From: Rhodanobacter sp.
GTDB lineage: Bacteria > Pseudomonadota > Gammaproteobacteria > Xanthomonadales > Rhodanobacteraceae
Direction of reading: 5' to 3'
DNA: 64,000 bases
Assembly (NCBI GenBank): GCA_030148505.1
Contig: JASBTI010000027.1
Location: 1 to 64,000 of the forward strand
Shown: piece by piece, positions 1 through 8,240 of the stretch
Position numbering within the stretch: the first letter of the stretch is position 1
Layout of the letters: every line of letters starts with the position of its first letter
The notes under the pieces: generated by a model
The model's database searches: none
What the model was told of the DNA's origin: nothing
The model's input: only the letters and a program-made list of their open reading frames with translations
Translations under genes and position numbers: made by a program

Positions 1-137
1 TCTTCGGCAACGTGCGCGCGAACAAGCGGCTCAACCGCTTCACCCTGCGTGGCCAAACGAAGGTGGATGGCCAATGGAAGCTGTTCGCGCTGGTCCACAA
101 CATCGAGAAGTGGGCCAACTACTGCAAGGCGGCTTGA
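1..137 (+). CDS. IS1182-type DDE transposase, C-terminal fragment
   Basis: The open frame enters from the left edge (first full codon at base 3) and stops at 135-137, leaving the last 44 residues. The tail contains RANKRLNRFTLRG, then a VDGQWKLFALVHNIEKW stretch, the typical end of IS1182/IS5-like DDE transposases, in which an Asn-Lys-Arg-Leu-Asn-Arg-Phe block precedes a conserved LxHNxxK segment. The catalytic residues lie outside the window, so activity cannot be judged. It sits directly beside the distal end of an integron cassette array. Family assignment rests on the tail motif only. Confidence 0.75.
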   Translation, partial: FGNVRANKRLNRFTLRGQTKVDGQWKLFALVHNIEKWANYCKAA

Positions 138-301
138 GGGGGCGCAAGGCGTGCCTATGACCGTCTGAAGCGCGCACCGACCGCATCAGATCAAGTCGAG
201 CATCCGATCACGCGGAACCACCAAGATGGCCTCGTCGAACAACGCGATTCACCTGCCGCCGTTTTGGCCGTCTATTCGTCAGCGAAAAGGGCTTTTTTAC
301 A
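1..301 (+). mobile_element. right part of an IS1182-like insertion sequence (boundary estimated)
   Basis: After the transposase stop there are about 160 bases without a gene, ending in a T-rich run (about 292-298) immediately before an attC-like site. This fits the 3' non-coding end of an insertion sequence, but the opposite terminal repeat is outside the window, so the boundary is a guess. No second gene is visible here. Confidence 0.4.
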
Positions 302-395
302 GCCTCAACGCCCCGTTAAGCGGCCGCGGCGCGACCACGCATCAGAAAACATCGAACTCTCTCTCTCCGCGGCCCGCTTGAACGCATAGTTAGGT
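302..395 (-). repeat. attC-like site closing the distal integron cassette
   Basis: The right end carries the core GTTAGGT (389-395), in which the stop codon of the leftward cassette gene lies. The inner arms pair well: CGTTAAGCGGCCGCGG near 314-329 faces CCGCGGCCCGCTTGAACG near 368-385, with one unpaired base. The left box reads GCCTCAAC, one base longer than the expected GCCTAAC. The imperfect box lies where the putative insertion sequence ends. Length is about 94 bases. Confidence 0.7.
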
Positions 396-764
396 GAACC
401 TGTACGTTGGGTCAGATGCTCTTTGCAGGCGTGCGAACAGCTCGTCAGACATTGCGTTCTGCCAGACGCCTGACAACAGCTTGCGAAACTCGGGATCGTT
501 ACTCGCCAGCGTCTCGGCGGCGGCTATGACGGCCTCTCCATTCTCGGCCAATAGGTCTTCAAGCGGACCAGCCGCCAGAAGGCCCCATGCTTCCATGTCC
601 CTCGGCTCGTTAGAAGACAGGAGATGGTGGATCTCCTCAATGATCCGGAAGGCCACCTCTGGCTCGTCTCTGCATAGCTCGCCAAGTTCCTCCCAGGCAT
701 CGGAGAACTTGCCTCGGACTTGAACCCAGCGAGCAGCCAGGCTGCGAATTGCGGCTAGCTCCAT
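390..764 (-). CDS. integron cassette protein, DUF6869-like
   Basis: A 124-residue acidic, mostly helical protein with no signal peptide or membrane segment. The mix of Trp/Leu-rich helices (AWGLLAAGPLEDLLAENG and RLQRASDPTYRF) resembles small DUF6869-type proteins common in integron cassettes and polymorphic-toxin or immunity neighbourhoods. No enzymatic motif is visible and function is unknown. The gene is bounded by attC-like sites at 302-395 and 771-830, and its stop codon overlaps the distal core site, as is usual for cassettes. It reads away from intI, the expected direction for expression from a promoter near attI. Family name is from memory of sequence style. Confidence 0.75.
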   Translation of the reverse strand: MELAAIRSLAARWVQVRGKFSDAWEELGELCRDEPEVAFRIIEEIHHLLSSNEPRDMEAWGLLAAGPLEDLLAENGEAVIAAAETLASNDPEFRKLLSGVWQNAMSDELFARLQRASDPTYRFT

Positions 765-770
765 TGGTGC

Positions 771-830
771 ACCTAACGCCTGAGTTAAGCCGAGCCGCGA
801 AGCGGCTTCGGCTTGAACGAATTGTTAGGC
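771..830 (-). repeat. attC recombination site (59-base element)
   Basis: A 60-base imperfect palindrome bounded by ACCTAAC (771-777) and GTTAGGC (824-830). The inner arms GAGTTAAGCCGAGCCGC and GCGGCTTCGGCTTGAAC pair with a single mismatch region. This is the classic short attC layout. The stop codon of the next cassette gene (825-827) lies inside the right core site. Confidence 0.92.
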
Positions 831-1121
831 GGCTCGCCGCAAGCGGTGAAGCGCCCAATACGCCAAGAAACTATAAACGATGATGCCAGCTGGAATGCTT
901 GCAAGGAACGCGAGAAAGTTGAGCGGGGTACCCTCATACACGGGGTGCTCGCCAGTGCCAATGTTGCCGAGCGGAGCTAAGGATTGCAGTAACGAATTTT
1001 GCCAGAACAGTACCTTGGCCAATGTGTCTAGGCCTGAACTAGAAGCAGCAAAGGCTAAGCCGATTAACGCTGCTGTGACCACAACGCCAACTACAACAGC
1101 GAGAAGTATCCGCATTGTCAT
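825..1121 (-). CDS. small membrane protein in first integron cassette
   Basis: A 98-residue protein with two hydrophobic segments, about residues 4-26 (ILLAVVVGVVVTAALIGLAF) and 68-90 (FLAFLASIPAGIIVYSFLAYW), joined by a roughly 40-residue polar loop, and a basic C-terminus (HRLRR) that would favour the cytoplasm. It is probably an inner-membrane protein with both ends inside. No family is recognised and function is unknown. It is the first cassette next to attI: the core GCCTAAC at 1129-1135 lies just upstream of its start, and the stop lies within the downstream attC. A second ATG two codons in is an alternative start. Confidence 0.7.
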   Translation of the reverse strand: MTMRILLAVVVGVVVTAALIGLAFAASSSGLDTLAKVLFWQNSLLQSLAPLGNIGTGEHPVYEGTPLNFLAFLASIPAGIIVYSFLAYWALHRLRRAA

Positions 1122-1128
1122 TCGTGCC

Positions 1129-1200
1129 GCCTAACGCTTCAGTAGTGCCTTGATTCGGCAATATGCACTGGGTGTTCAGCTTCCCCGTGCAGCCCTTCTC
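1129..1200 (-). other. attI region with cassette insertion core (extent approximate)
   Basis: The core GCCTAAC (1129-1135; GTTAGGC on the minus strand) marks the junction between the first cassette and the integrase-proximal flank. It is not followed by a palindromic partner, which separates attI from attC. The stretch between here and the integrase start should hold the cassette promoter and the integrase promoter. I could not identify convincing -35/-10 boxes for either. Confidence 0.6.
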
Positions 1201-1295
1201 CACGTTAATCCTACACGAGATCAAGCCTTTACCTGATGTTCCCGAAGTCGGCATCGTCGTTACGCTGCCACACAAACCTTTTTATCCGGGGCGCT

Positions 1296-2303
1296 ATGTC
1301 TTATCCACCACATTCCGCGGGGATATCCGGGCCCGTTCCGACGGCACCTGTTCCACGCTTGTTCGACGAAGTTCGCCGGCACATGCGCGTCAAACACTAC
1401 AGCTTGCGCACTGAGAAGATCTACATCGGTTGGATAAGGCGGTTCATCTTGGCCAACGCCAAGCGTCACTCGCGCGAGATGGGCCCGGCGGAGGTCGAGG
1501 CGTTCCTGTCATTCCTCGCCGTCCAGGGAAAGGTCGCGGCCAGCACCCAGAACCAGGCGCTGTCGGCGTTGCTGTTTTTGTATCGGGTGGTTCTGGGAAT
1601 CGAGTTGCCTTGGCTGGAAGGTGTCGTGCGCGCCAAGCGGCCCAAGCGCGTTCCGACGGTGCTATCGCAAGACGAGGCCCGATGCCTTCTGGCCCACATG
1701 GAAGGCCGGCCACAGCTCTTGGCAAGCCTGCTCTATGGCACCGGTATGCGCTTGATGGAATGCCTGCGCCTGCGGGTCAAGGATGTGGATTTTGCGCGTA
1801 ACGAGATCACGATACGTGGTGGCAAGGGAGCCAAGGATCGCCATACCGTATTGCCCAAATCGCTGGTTGACCCGTTGCAGCGAGAAATCGAACGTGCACG
1901 GATTCTGCATGCCGCCGACCTGGCCGCAGGGTTTGGGGCAGCGGCCTTGCCGTACGCGCTGGCACGCAAGTATCCATCGGCGGCACAGGAATTGGGCTGG
2001 CAGTATGTTTTTCCTTCCGTACGGCGCTCGATCGATCCGACCGACGGCGTCGAACGCCGCCATCACTTCGACGATGCCATTCTGGCGCGTGGATTGAAGA
2101 CGGCGCGTCTTCGTGCGGGCATCGTCAAGCCACTGAGTGCGCACACCCTCCGGCATTCGTTCGCAACCCACCTGCTCGAAATGGGCTATGACATCCGTAC
2201 CGTGCAAGAGCTGCTGGGGCACAGGGATGTCGCCACGACCCAGATCTATACGCACGTCCTCAATCGCAACACCAGTGGGGTCCTCAGTCCATTGGATCGA
2301 TGA
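1296..2303 (+). CDS. intI: integron integrase IntI (tyrosine recombinase)
   Basis: Site-specific recombinase that captures and shuffles gene cassettes between attI and folded single-stranded attC sites. With the start at 1296 the protein has 335 residues, and the catalytic set falls at R152, H283, R286, H309 and Y318. Each is displaced by exactly six from the R146/H277/R280/H303/Y312 of class 1 IntI, which supports this start over the ATG 60 bases upstream. The IntI-specific insertion of about 20 residues is present (ALPYALARKYPSAAQELGW, about 218-236), which separates it from XerC/D. An N-terminal SAM-like core-binding domain covers about 20-105. The gene appears intact and diverges from two cassettes on the minus strand. 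Confidence 0.95.
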   Translation: MSYPPHSAGISGPVPTAPVPRLFDEVRRHMRVKHYSLRTEKIYIGWIRRFILANAKRHSREMGPAEVEAFLSFLAVQGKVAASTQNQALSALLFLYRVVLGIELPWLEGVVRAKRPKRVPTVLSQDEARCLLAHMEGRPQLLASLLYGTGMRLMECLRLRVKDVDFARNEITIRGGKGAKDRHTVLPKSLVDPLQREIERARILHAADLAAGFGAAALPYALARKYPSAAQELGWQYVFPSVRRSIDPTDGVERRHHFDDAILARGLKTARLRAGIVKPLSAHTLRHSFATHLLEMGYDIRTVQELLGHRDVATTQIYTHVLNRNTSGVLSPLDR

Positions 2304-2509
2304 GTGAATGTACGCCCCCCAAGCGGACGCTTGCGACCGACAGAAACGGCCCGACAAACAACCTCCCGTCGGATGATCGACGGCTATGCGCAATGGGAAT
2401 AAGCAGCACCGTCCAGCAGAAGAGGCGGGGTAATCACGGTGGCGTCCCTATCCAAGACCGCTGGCGTCACGTCCAGTGGGTGGGTTTTTTCCAACCGCCC
2501 GAGACCGAC

Positions 2510-3076
2510 TCAGGCAGCGGCAACCGCATCCGGGGCTGGTAGCGGGTGTGCTGCGGGCAGCGCGATTGCGGCCGGCTCGACTTGGTCGGCACCGCATGCG
2601 GGCAGACGTCCGGCAGATACCAGGTGGTGGATGCTCTCGCATACCTCCGCTTGGCCAAACGGCTTCTTGATGAAGTCGTCGGCGCCGAAACGTTGCACGT
2701 AAAACTGCTCGGTCGCCTGCGGATTGCCGCTGATCATCACAATCGGGATCGCCGCCGTCAGCGGGTCGTGGCGCAACGCTCGCAGCACGGCAAAGCCGTT
2801 CATGCCGGGCAGCACGATGTCCAGAAAGATCGCCGCCGGCTGCTCGCTCCGCGCCAGCTCGATCGCCCGTTCGCCATCGCCTGCAGAGAACACCGAATAG
2901 CCTTCCTGTCCCAGCAGCTTGCCCAGCACGGCGCAGATCGTCATCGAGTCGTCGACCACCAGGATGCGTGCATTCAGCGCCGCCTTGAGCCGAGGCTTTT
3001 CAAGCTTGCTCGCGGGGGTGCTGCCGAGCAGACGCCGGAAAAAACCGATTCCCGTCTTCAACGCCACACTGTCCAT
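2510..3076 (-). CDS. single-domain response regulator (CheY/PilH-like)
   Basis: A stand-alone receiver protein of 188 residues. A 35-residue N-terminal extension precedes the receiver domain. The acidic pocket is visible as VVDDS, the phosphoacceptor Asp as FLDIVLPGMNG and the invariant Lys as FIKKPFG. The C-terminal tail of about 40 residues is rich in Ala and Pro and carries no output domain, so it should act by protein contact, as PilH/CheY do. No kinase is adjacent. The start at 3076 is preferred to the upstream ATG at 3112, which would add 12 residues without resemblance. Assignment to twitching motility rather than another pathway is not supported by context. Confidence 0.85.
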   Translation of the reverse strand: MDSVALKTGIGFFRRLLGSTPASKLEKPRLKAALNARILVVDDSMTICAVLGKLLGQEGYSVFSAGDGERAIELARSEQPAAIFLDIVLPGMNGFAVLRALRHDPLTAAIPIVMISGNPQATEQFYVQRFGADDFIKKPFGQAEVCESIHHLVSAGRLPACGADQVEPAAIALPAAHPLPAPDAVAAA

Positions 3077-3215
3077 ATCAAGTCTCGGCTGGGTGGGACA
3101 GGCACGGCGCACGTCCTGGGTGGATGGGTGATGATCCTCCCGCAGATCGATGGCACAGAATGGGACCTACTGCTCAACATGAGCATCTGATCGCAAGTAA
3201 TTGATCAGACGCAGG

Positions 3216-3620
3216 TCAGTCTGGGGCTTTCATCCGCCGCAAGGCACGTCGCGCGTGTTTGTCGGGTCGCTTCGCCGGGTGATCCAGGGCGGCCCCGGTA
3301 AGCCGTCGCTGTTCCGCTTGCGTCTCGCGCGCCACGCGGCTGCTTTCGCTTTCGCGGTACAAACTCTGCGCCACGCTTGCCGGGCCGCGCTTGTCCGCCA
3401 GCCGCAGCACCTCCAGCTCGATCCGCTCCTCGCCCCGGGTCACTTTTATCCGATCACCGACGTACAGTGACTTGGCCGGCTTGCAACCCGCTGCATTGAC
3501 CTCGACTTTGCCGCCATCAATGGCCTGCTTGGCCAGCGCGCGGGTCTTGAAAAAACGTGCAGACCACAGCCAGATGTCGGCTCGCACATCGCTGAGGTTG
3601 GAGTCGGGTCGATGGGACAT
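3216..3620 (-). CDS. hslR: heat shock protein 15, S4-domain RNA-binding protein
   Basis: Hsp15 binds free 50S subunits carrying stalled nascent chains and helps recycle them. The 134-residue protein starts with the S4 fold (about 13-75: ADIWLWSARFFKTRALAKQ, then IDGGKVEVNA and SLYVGDRIKV), which is the diagnostic order of this family. The C-terminal 50 residues are strongly basic (KRPDKHARRALRRMK), also typical. Length agrees with E. coli HslR (133). It is followed on the same strand by the response regulator about 140 bases on and preceded by an AEC permease; no operon partner is evident. Confidence 0.93.
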   Translation of the reverse strand: MSHRPDSNLSDVRADIWLWSARFFKTRALAKQAIDGGKVEVNAAGCKPAKSLYVGDRIKVTRGEERIELEVLRLADKRGPASVAQSLYRESESSRVARETQAEQRRLTGAALDHPAKRPDKHARRALRRMKAPD

Positions 3621-3723
3621 GCCGGGGATTATTGCCGAAGCCGGCTACCGCGTGAAATCCGCACGGCGGGCCGGCCCTCGTTGCGACCTGCAGCCACCGA
3701 TGAACACCTTGCGGTCGCGCCGG

Positions 3724-4626
3724 CTACCCGCCCAGCAGCAGGTTGCCCAGCGGTACCGTCAACAGGGAAAGCACGATGCCGGCGCCCAGCACGGTGTTCG
3801 CCAGCGTCGGCTCCAGATCGTATTCGTCCGCGAGAATCGCCGCCGAAACCATCGGCGCCATCGCCGCCTGCAGCACGCCCACCGTCAGCACCAGACCACC
3901 CACGCCTGCCAGCGTCCCCAACCCCCAGCCCAGCAGCGGGGCCAGCAGCAGCTTCCAGCCCAGACCAAGCCCCACCGCTGCCGCCTGCCGCTGACCCGGA
4001 TGAAACTTGAATTGCATTCCCACCGAGAACAAGGCCAGCGGCGTCAGGGTCGCGCCAATCGGCGCAAACACGCCGTCGAGCAGGGCCGGCCAGCCGCCCG
4101 ACGCACCGACCAGCACACCGATGATCAAGGCAATGAAGGCAGGAAACGTGGCGATACGGCGCACGATGAAGCCCGCCTGCGGCTTGCGACCGGCATAGAT
4201 CGACGCCACCACGATGCCGGCCGAGGCCAGCACCGGAAAACAACCCAGCTGGTCGGCGACCACCGCCAGCGCCAGCCCCTGCTTGCCGTGCAAGGCCAGC
4301 ATCAGCGGGTAACCCATGAACGAGGTATTACCCAGGCCACACACCAGGATCAAGGCGCCGATGCGTTGCCGCGACCAGCCCAGCCGCGGCCCCAACAGGC
4401 CGAACAGCAGCCACGCGCCGGCGAAGGTCAGCCACATCACCGCCACCAGGAACCACAACTGCGGATCAAACTTCACCCGCGGAATCAGTTCCAGCACCAG
4501 CGCCGGCAAGGCAATGTTGAGCACCCACCAGTTGATCCCGTGCACCATGCCAGAAGGTGGCCGAGCAAAGCGCGCCACCAGCACACCGAGGATCAGGCAG
4601 ACAAACAGCAGCAACAGGGCGCTCAT
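3724..4626 (-). CDS. AEC-family (auxin efflux carrier-like) permease
   Basis: A 300-residue inner-membrane protein with about ten hydrophobic segments, the expected arrangement for the bile/arsenite/auxin-efflux fold. Family features are the helix-breaking NIALPALVL in the first half and the Gly-rich GLGNTSFMGYPL about residue 105, matching the conserved GNxxFLGxP of AEC proteins, with a second-half counterpart near MAPMVSAAILADEY. Substrate cannot be deduced; bacterial relatives carry dicarboxylates or are uncharacterised. The start at 4626 (MSALLLLF) is chosen over the ATG nine codons upstream because the first helix begins immediately. It is divergent from the kinase gene that begins at 4746. 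Confidence 0.85.
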   Translation of the reverse strand: MSALLLLFVCLILGVLVARFARPPSGMVHGINWWVLNIALPALVLELIPRVKFDPQLWFLVAVMWLTFAGAWLLFGLLGPRLGWSRQRIGALILVCGLGNTSFMGYPLMLALHGKQGLALAVVADQLGCFPVLASAGIVVASIYAGRKPQAGFIVRRIATFPAFIALIIGVLVGASGGWPALLDGVFAPIGATLTPLALFSVGMQFKFHPGQRQAAAVGLGLGWKLLLAPLLGWGLGTLAGVGGLVLTVGVLQAAMAPMVSAAILADEYDLEPTLANTVLGAGIVLSLLTVPLGNLLLGG

Positions 4627-4745
4627 CGGACAACACACGTCGTGGCAAGCCACCCATTAGACGCGATGTGGCGATGATGAGGAAGTTGCCGCCCGCCATT
4701 TCAGCGATAATTCCGCGTTTGCGGCGCAAGCAGGCATGCGGCTCG

Positions 4746-5885
4746 ATGAACGATTCTGATCACAGCGTCCACGGACTCGCCGGTGACAGCATGGCGCCGG
4801 ACTGGCCGCCGTTGACCCAGGGCGAGATTGAAAAGCTGCTGCGCCGCTACCCGGCGCTGGGCGTACCCCGCCAAATCCGCTGGCATAGTCCACGCCCCCT
4901 GTCCGCGGCCTGCCTGATCGACACCAGCGCCGGCCACAGCCTCTTCATCAAGCGCCACCACCAGAGCGTGCGTTCGCTCGCCACGCTCAGCGAAGAGCAT
5001 CGTTTCATGGGCTGGCTGCGCGCCGCCGGCATACCGCTGGCCGAGGTCGTGCGCGACAGCCACGGACACACCGCCGTGCAACTCGGCGACTGGGTCTACG
5101 AGCTACATGCGCAAGCCAGCGGCATCGACCTCTACCGCGAAACGATGTCATGGGTTCCGCCGACGGAAAGTCGTCATGCACGCACGGCCGGACACATGCT
5201 AGCCCGGCTGCATGACGCCGCCGCCGGGTACGATGCCGCCCAACGCGATACCCACATTCTGGTCGCGCGCAGCGAGTTGCTCGTCGCGGCCGACCCAGTC
5301 GCCACGTTGCAGGCGCAACTGGCGCGACGCCCCGGTCTGGCCGACTACCTGCGCCACCGCGACTGGCCTAGCGATTTCGCGCGATCACTGCAGCCGTGGC
5401 ATGCCATCGTGCAACCACGACTGATCCGCCAACCGCGCCTGTGGACGCACAACGATTGGCATGTTTCCAACCTTTGTTGGCAAGACGAGGGTGGCGAAGC
5501 GTCGATCAGTGCGGTACTCGACTTCGGCCTCAGCGCGGCCACCTTCGCGCTGTTCGACCTCGCCACCGCGATCGAGCGCAATGCGATCGCCTGGTTGGCG
5601 CTGGATACCGGCAACCAGGCCGTACACACCGATGTGGCCCTGGCCTTGATCGATGGTTACCGTCAGCAACGTCCGCTGGATCACGCCGCCGTCCATCTGC
5701 TGGCCGACCTGCTGCCTGTGGTACACCTCGATTTCGCACTGTCCGAAGTCGAGTATTTTCACGCCATCACCGGTTCGCGCGCCAATGCCGACCTCGCCTA
5801 CGACACGTTTTTATGCGGCCACGCCGACTGGTTCACCCGTGCCCCGGGACAGCGGCTATTGCAGGCCATCCGCCAAAGCGCATGA
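4746..5885 (+). CDS. APH-fold phosphotransferase, possible thiamine or other small-molecule kinase
   Basis: A 379-residue kinase of the aminoglycoside/choline/homoserine-kinase-II fold. The catalytic loop LWTHNDWHVSNLCW supplies the Asp base and the metal-binding Asn, and VLDFGLS gives the second metal-binding Asp. The N-lobe Lys is probably in HSLFIKRHH. The ATG at 4746 is preferred because the open frame upstream overlaps the divergent permease. It ends about 35 bases before a TPP riboswitch controlling a thiamine receptor and permease. Thiamine kinase (ThiK/YcfN) has the same fold, so a role in phosphorylating imported thiamine is plausible but inferred from position only. It is not downstream of the riboswitch. 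Confidence 0.8.
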   Translation: MNDSDHSVHGLAGDSMAPDWPPLTQGEIEKLLRRYPALGVPRQIRWHSPRPLSAACLIDTSAGHSLFIKRHHQSVRSLATLSEEHRFMGWLRAAGIPLAEVVRDSHGHTAVQLGDWVYELHAQASGIDLYRETMSWVPPTESRHARTAGHMLARLHDAAAGYDAAQRDTHILVARSELLVAADPVATLQAQLARRPGLADYLRHRDWPSDFARSLQPWHAIVQPRLIRQPRLWTHNDWHVSNLCWQDEGGEASISAVLDFGLSAATFALFDLATAIERNAIAWLALDTGNQAVHTDVALALIDGYRQQRPLDHAAVHLLADLLPVVHLDFALSEVEYFHAITGSRANADLAYDTFLCGHADWFTRAPGQRLLQAIRQSA

Positions 5886-5920
5886 GTCCCCGCACGCGTT
5901 TCATGGTTAAATAGACGTTC

Positions 5921-6003
5921 TTGAAGCGGGGGTGCCCGGCATGGCCGGGCTGAGAGAGTCCCTTGGAACCTGATCCGGTTTGCACCGGCGTAGGGAGCTT
6001 GAT
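5921..6003 (+). promoter_or_regulatory. TPP riboswitch (THI element)
   Basis: The conserved thi-box landmarks appear in order: GGGGTGCC (5929-5936), a CCGGCATGGCCGG hairpin, CTGAGAGAGTCCC (5950-5962), GAACCTGATCCGG (5966-5978) and CCGGCGTAGGGA (5985-5996). The P1 strands AAGC (5924-5927) and GCTT (5997-6000) close the structure. The aptamer precedes a TonB-dependent receptor and a PnuC-like permease. By analogy it lowers their expression when thiamine diphosphate is abundant. No clear rho-independent terminator follows, so control of translation initiation is more likely than attenuation. Confidence 0.95.
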
Positions 6004-6058
6004 GGTCCGGTGCGTCCGTAGCGGCGCCCGGATCGCCGTCGCTTCGTCTGCACCGTGG

Positions 6059-8239
6059 ATGACGACGATGACGTTTTTACGCACCCCCTTGTTTCTCGCC
6101 TGCCTGTCGGTCGTGCCGCTGGTTGCCCATGCGCAGGACAGCACCACCAAGCCCACCGCCAAGCAGCTGGCACCGGTGCAGGTGGATGCCAATCGACATC
6201 ATGGCTACAAGGCAAGTGACGCCGAAATCGGCAGCTTCGGCAATGCGCCACTGCATGACACCCCGGCCGCCATCACGGTGATTTCGCGCCAACAGCTTGA
6301 CGACTACCAGCCACGCACGCTGAGCGACCTCGGCCATCTCGACGCCGCCCTGGGCGACAACTACGCCCCGGTCGGCTATTACCAGGACATCTCGATCCGC
6401 GGCTTTCCGCTGGATCTGGCCACCGGCTTCCGCTTCAACGACCTGAGCATGACCGGCGAGCAGTACGTGACGCTGGAAGACAAGCAGCAGGTGGAAATCC
6501 TCAAGGGTCTGGCGGGCATCGAAGCCGGTGTGGTCGCACCCGGTGGCCTGGTCAACTTCGTCAGCAAGCGCCCTGCCGACGTGCACACCGTCACCGTCGG
6601 CACCGATTCGCGCGGCTCGCGCTATGGCGCGGTCGATGTCGGGCGCTGGCTGACGCCGCAATTCGGCGTGCGCGTGAATGCCGCGCACGAGGACATGCAC
6701 TCCTATGTGCAGCATGCCAATGGCCACCGCAATTTCATCTCGCTGGATGCCGACTGGAAAATCAGTTCGAAGGCCACCCTGCAACTGGATGGCAACTACC
6801 AGGCCAGCGAACAACGCTCGGTTTCCGGTTACCAGCTGCTCGGTGGCACCGTGATACCGAGTGATCCGCAGCGCACCCGCATGCTCGGCTTCGAACCCTG
6901 GCAACAGCCGGTCGGCATTCATGCCGTCAATGCCACCGCGCGCTTCAAGTACCAGTTCAGCGACAGCTGGCAAGGCAAGCTGTCGGTCGGCCACAGCCGC
7001 GCGGTGATCAACGACAACGTGGCGTTTGCCTACGGCTGCTTTTACTCACCCGACTGTGCCAGCGGCGCCACTCCCGGCAACTTCTTCGCGCCCAACGGCG
7101 ACTACGATGTCTACGACTACCGCAGCCCCGACGATACCCGCCAGAACGACCAAGTGCGTGCCGTGCTCAAGGGCAGTTTCAGCACCGGCAGTCTCGATCA
7201 CGCGATCAGCGTGGGCGTCGATGCCTTCCGCCGCACCCTCGATCAACGTCCGTATGTCTACGACTACGTGGGCACCGCCAACATCAGCCAGCTGAATCCG
7301 CCCTACTTCGCGCCGTCACCGAATCAGCCCGGGACGCCGGCACTCGTTCTGAGCAGCTGGCAGCGCTCGGTGTTCGCGATGGACCGGGTGCACCTGGGCG
7401 CGCAGTGGCAGCTGCTGGCCGGGGCACGTTTCGTGCGCCTGCATGAGCGCGCCTATGACAGCAGCGGGGCGCCGCAACGCGATACCCGACTCAGCAAAAC
7501 GTTGCCGCAGGCCGCCGTGCTGTGGCAGCCCACCGAAGCCCTGACCGGCTATGTCAGCTACAGCGAAAGCCTGTCGCTCGGCGGTCAGGCGCCGTACTGG
7601 ACATCCAACGGCGGCACCATCCTGGCTCCCTTGCTGGCAAGGCAAGTCGAGACCGGGGTGAAGTATGCGTGGAGTCCGACGCTGAACCTGCAGGCAGCGC
7701 TGTATCGCATCCATCAGCCGTACCAGTTTGCCCAGCCGGACAACTCCATTGCCGGCTTCAGCTTCGTGCAGCGCGGCGAGGAAGTACACAGCGGACTGGA
7801 GTTGAACGCCGTCGGTCGCGCCACGCCGAACCTGCGCCTCACCGCCAGCATCAACTGGATCCAGGCGCAAGCCCGGCATATCGGCACAGCGGCTTACGAA
7901 GGCCAGCAGATCGCCAACGTGCCGCGCCTGCGCGCCACGTTGTTTGCGGACTATTCGCTGCCGTTCGCACCTTCCCTGGGCCTGCTCGGCGGCTGGCGCT
8001 ACAGCAGTTCGAACAACGCCACGCCGAACGGTCAGGTCCACGTGCCGGCCTACAACGTGTTCGATGCCGGCCTGCGCTACCGCACCCCATGGCACGGCCA
8101 TGCACTGACCTGGCGTCTCAATATCGACAACCTGTTCAACCGCTTCTACTGGCGTGATACCGGTAGTGCCTACGGCGACAGTTATCTGTTCCCCGGTGCG
8201 CCGCGGCTGGCCCGCCTCTCGCTGACCTACGATTTCTGA
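6059..8239 (+). CDS. TonB-dependent outer-membrane receptor, predicted thiamine (or thiamine precursor) uptake
   Basis: A 726-residue outer-membrane transporter. A signal peptide (residues 1-26, ending VAHAQ) is followed by LAPVQVDA, which could serve as the TonB box. The plug domain runs to about 190 (DTPAAITVISRQQLDDYQP, DISIRGFPLD, EILKGLAGIEAGVVAPGG). The barrel ends in the terminal aromatic RLSLTYDF needed for BAM assembly. Plug and barrel styles match siderophore-type receptors, and without context it would be called that. The TPP riboswitch in front and the PnuC-like gene one base behind point to thiamine instead. The start at 6059 has a weak ribosome site, and an ATG three codons later is equally possible; weak initiation would suit riboswitch control of translation. 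Confidence 0.9.
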   Translation: MTTMTFLRTPLFLACLSVVPLVAHAQDSTTKPTAKQLAPVQVDANRHHGYKASDAEIGSFGNAPLHDTPAAITVISRQQLDDYQPRTLSDLGHLDAALGDNYAPVGYYQDISIRGFPLDLATGFRFNDLSMTGEQYVTLEDKQQVEILKGLAGIEAGVVAPGGLVNFVSKRPADVHTVTVGTDSRGSRYGAVDVGRWLTPQFGVRVNAAHEDMHSYVQHANGHRNFISLDADWKISSKATLQLDGNYQASEQRSVSGYQLLGGTVIPSDPQRTRMLGFEPWQQPVGIHAVNATARFKYQFSDSWQGKLSVGHSRAVINDNVAFAYGCFYSPDCASGATPGNFFAPNGDYDVYDYRSPDDTRQNDQVRAVLKGSFSTGSLDHAISVGVDAFRRTLDQRPYVYDYVGTANISQLNPPYFAPSPNQPGTPALVLSSWQRSVFAMDRVHLGAQWQLLAGARFVRLHERAYDSSGAPQRDTRLSKTLPQAAVLWQPTEALTGYVSYSESLSLGGQAPYWTSNGGTILAPLLARQVETGVKYAWSPTLNLQAALYRIHQPYQFAQPDNSIAGFSFVQRGEEVHSGLELNAVGRATPNLRLTASINWIQAQARHIGTAAYEGQQIANVPRLRATLFADYSLPFAPSLGLLGGWRYSSSNNATPNGQVHVPAYNVFDAGLRYRTPWHGHALTWRLNIDNLFNRFYWRDTGSAYGDSYLFPGAPRLARLSLTYDF

Positions 8240-8240
8240 G

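Noticed and set aside
3391-4677. Very long plus-strand open frame (over 400 codons) opposite hslR and the AEC permease
   Set aside because: It is antisense to two recognisable genes and its product is a Gln/Arg/His-rich string with no fold, the usual artefact of high-GC antisense frames.
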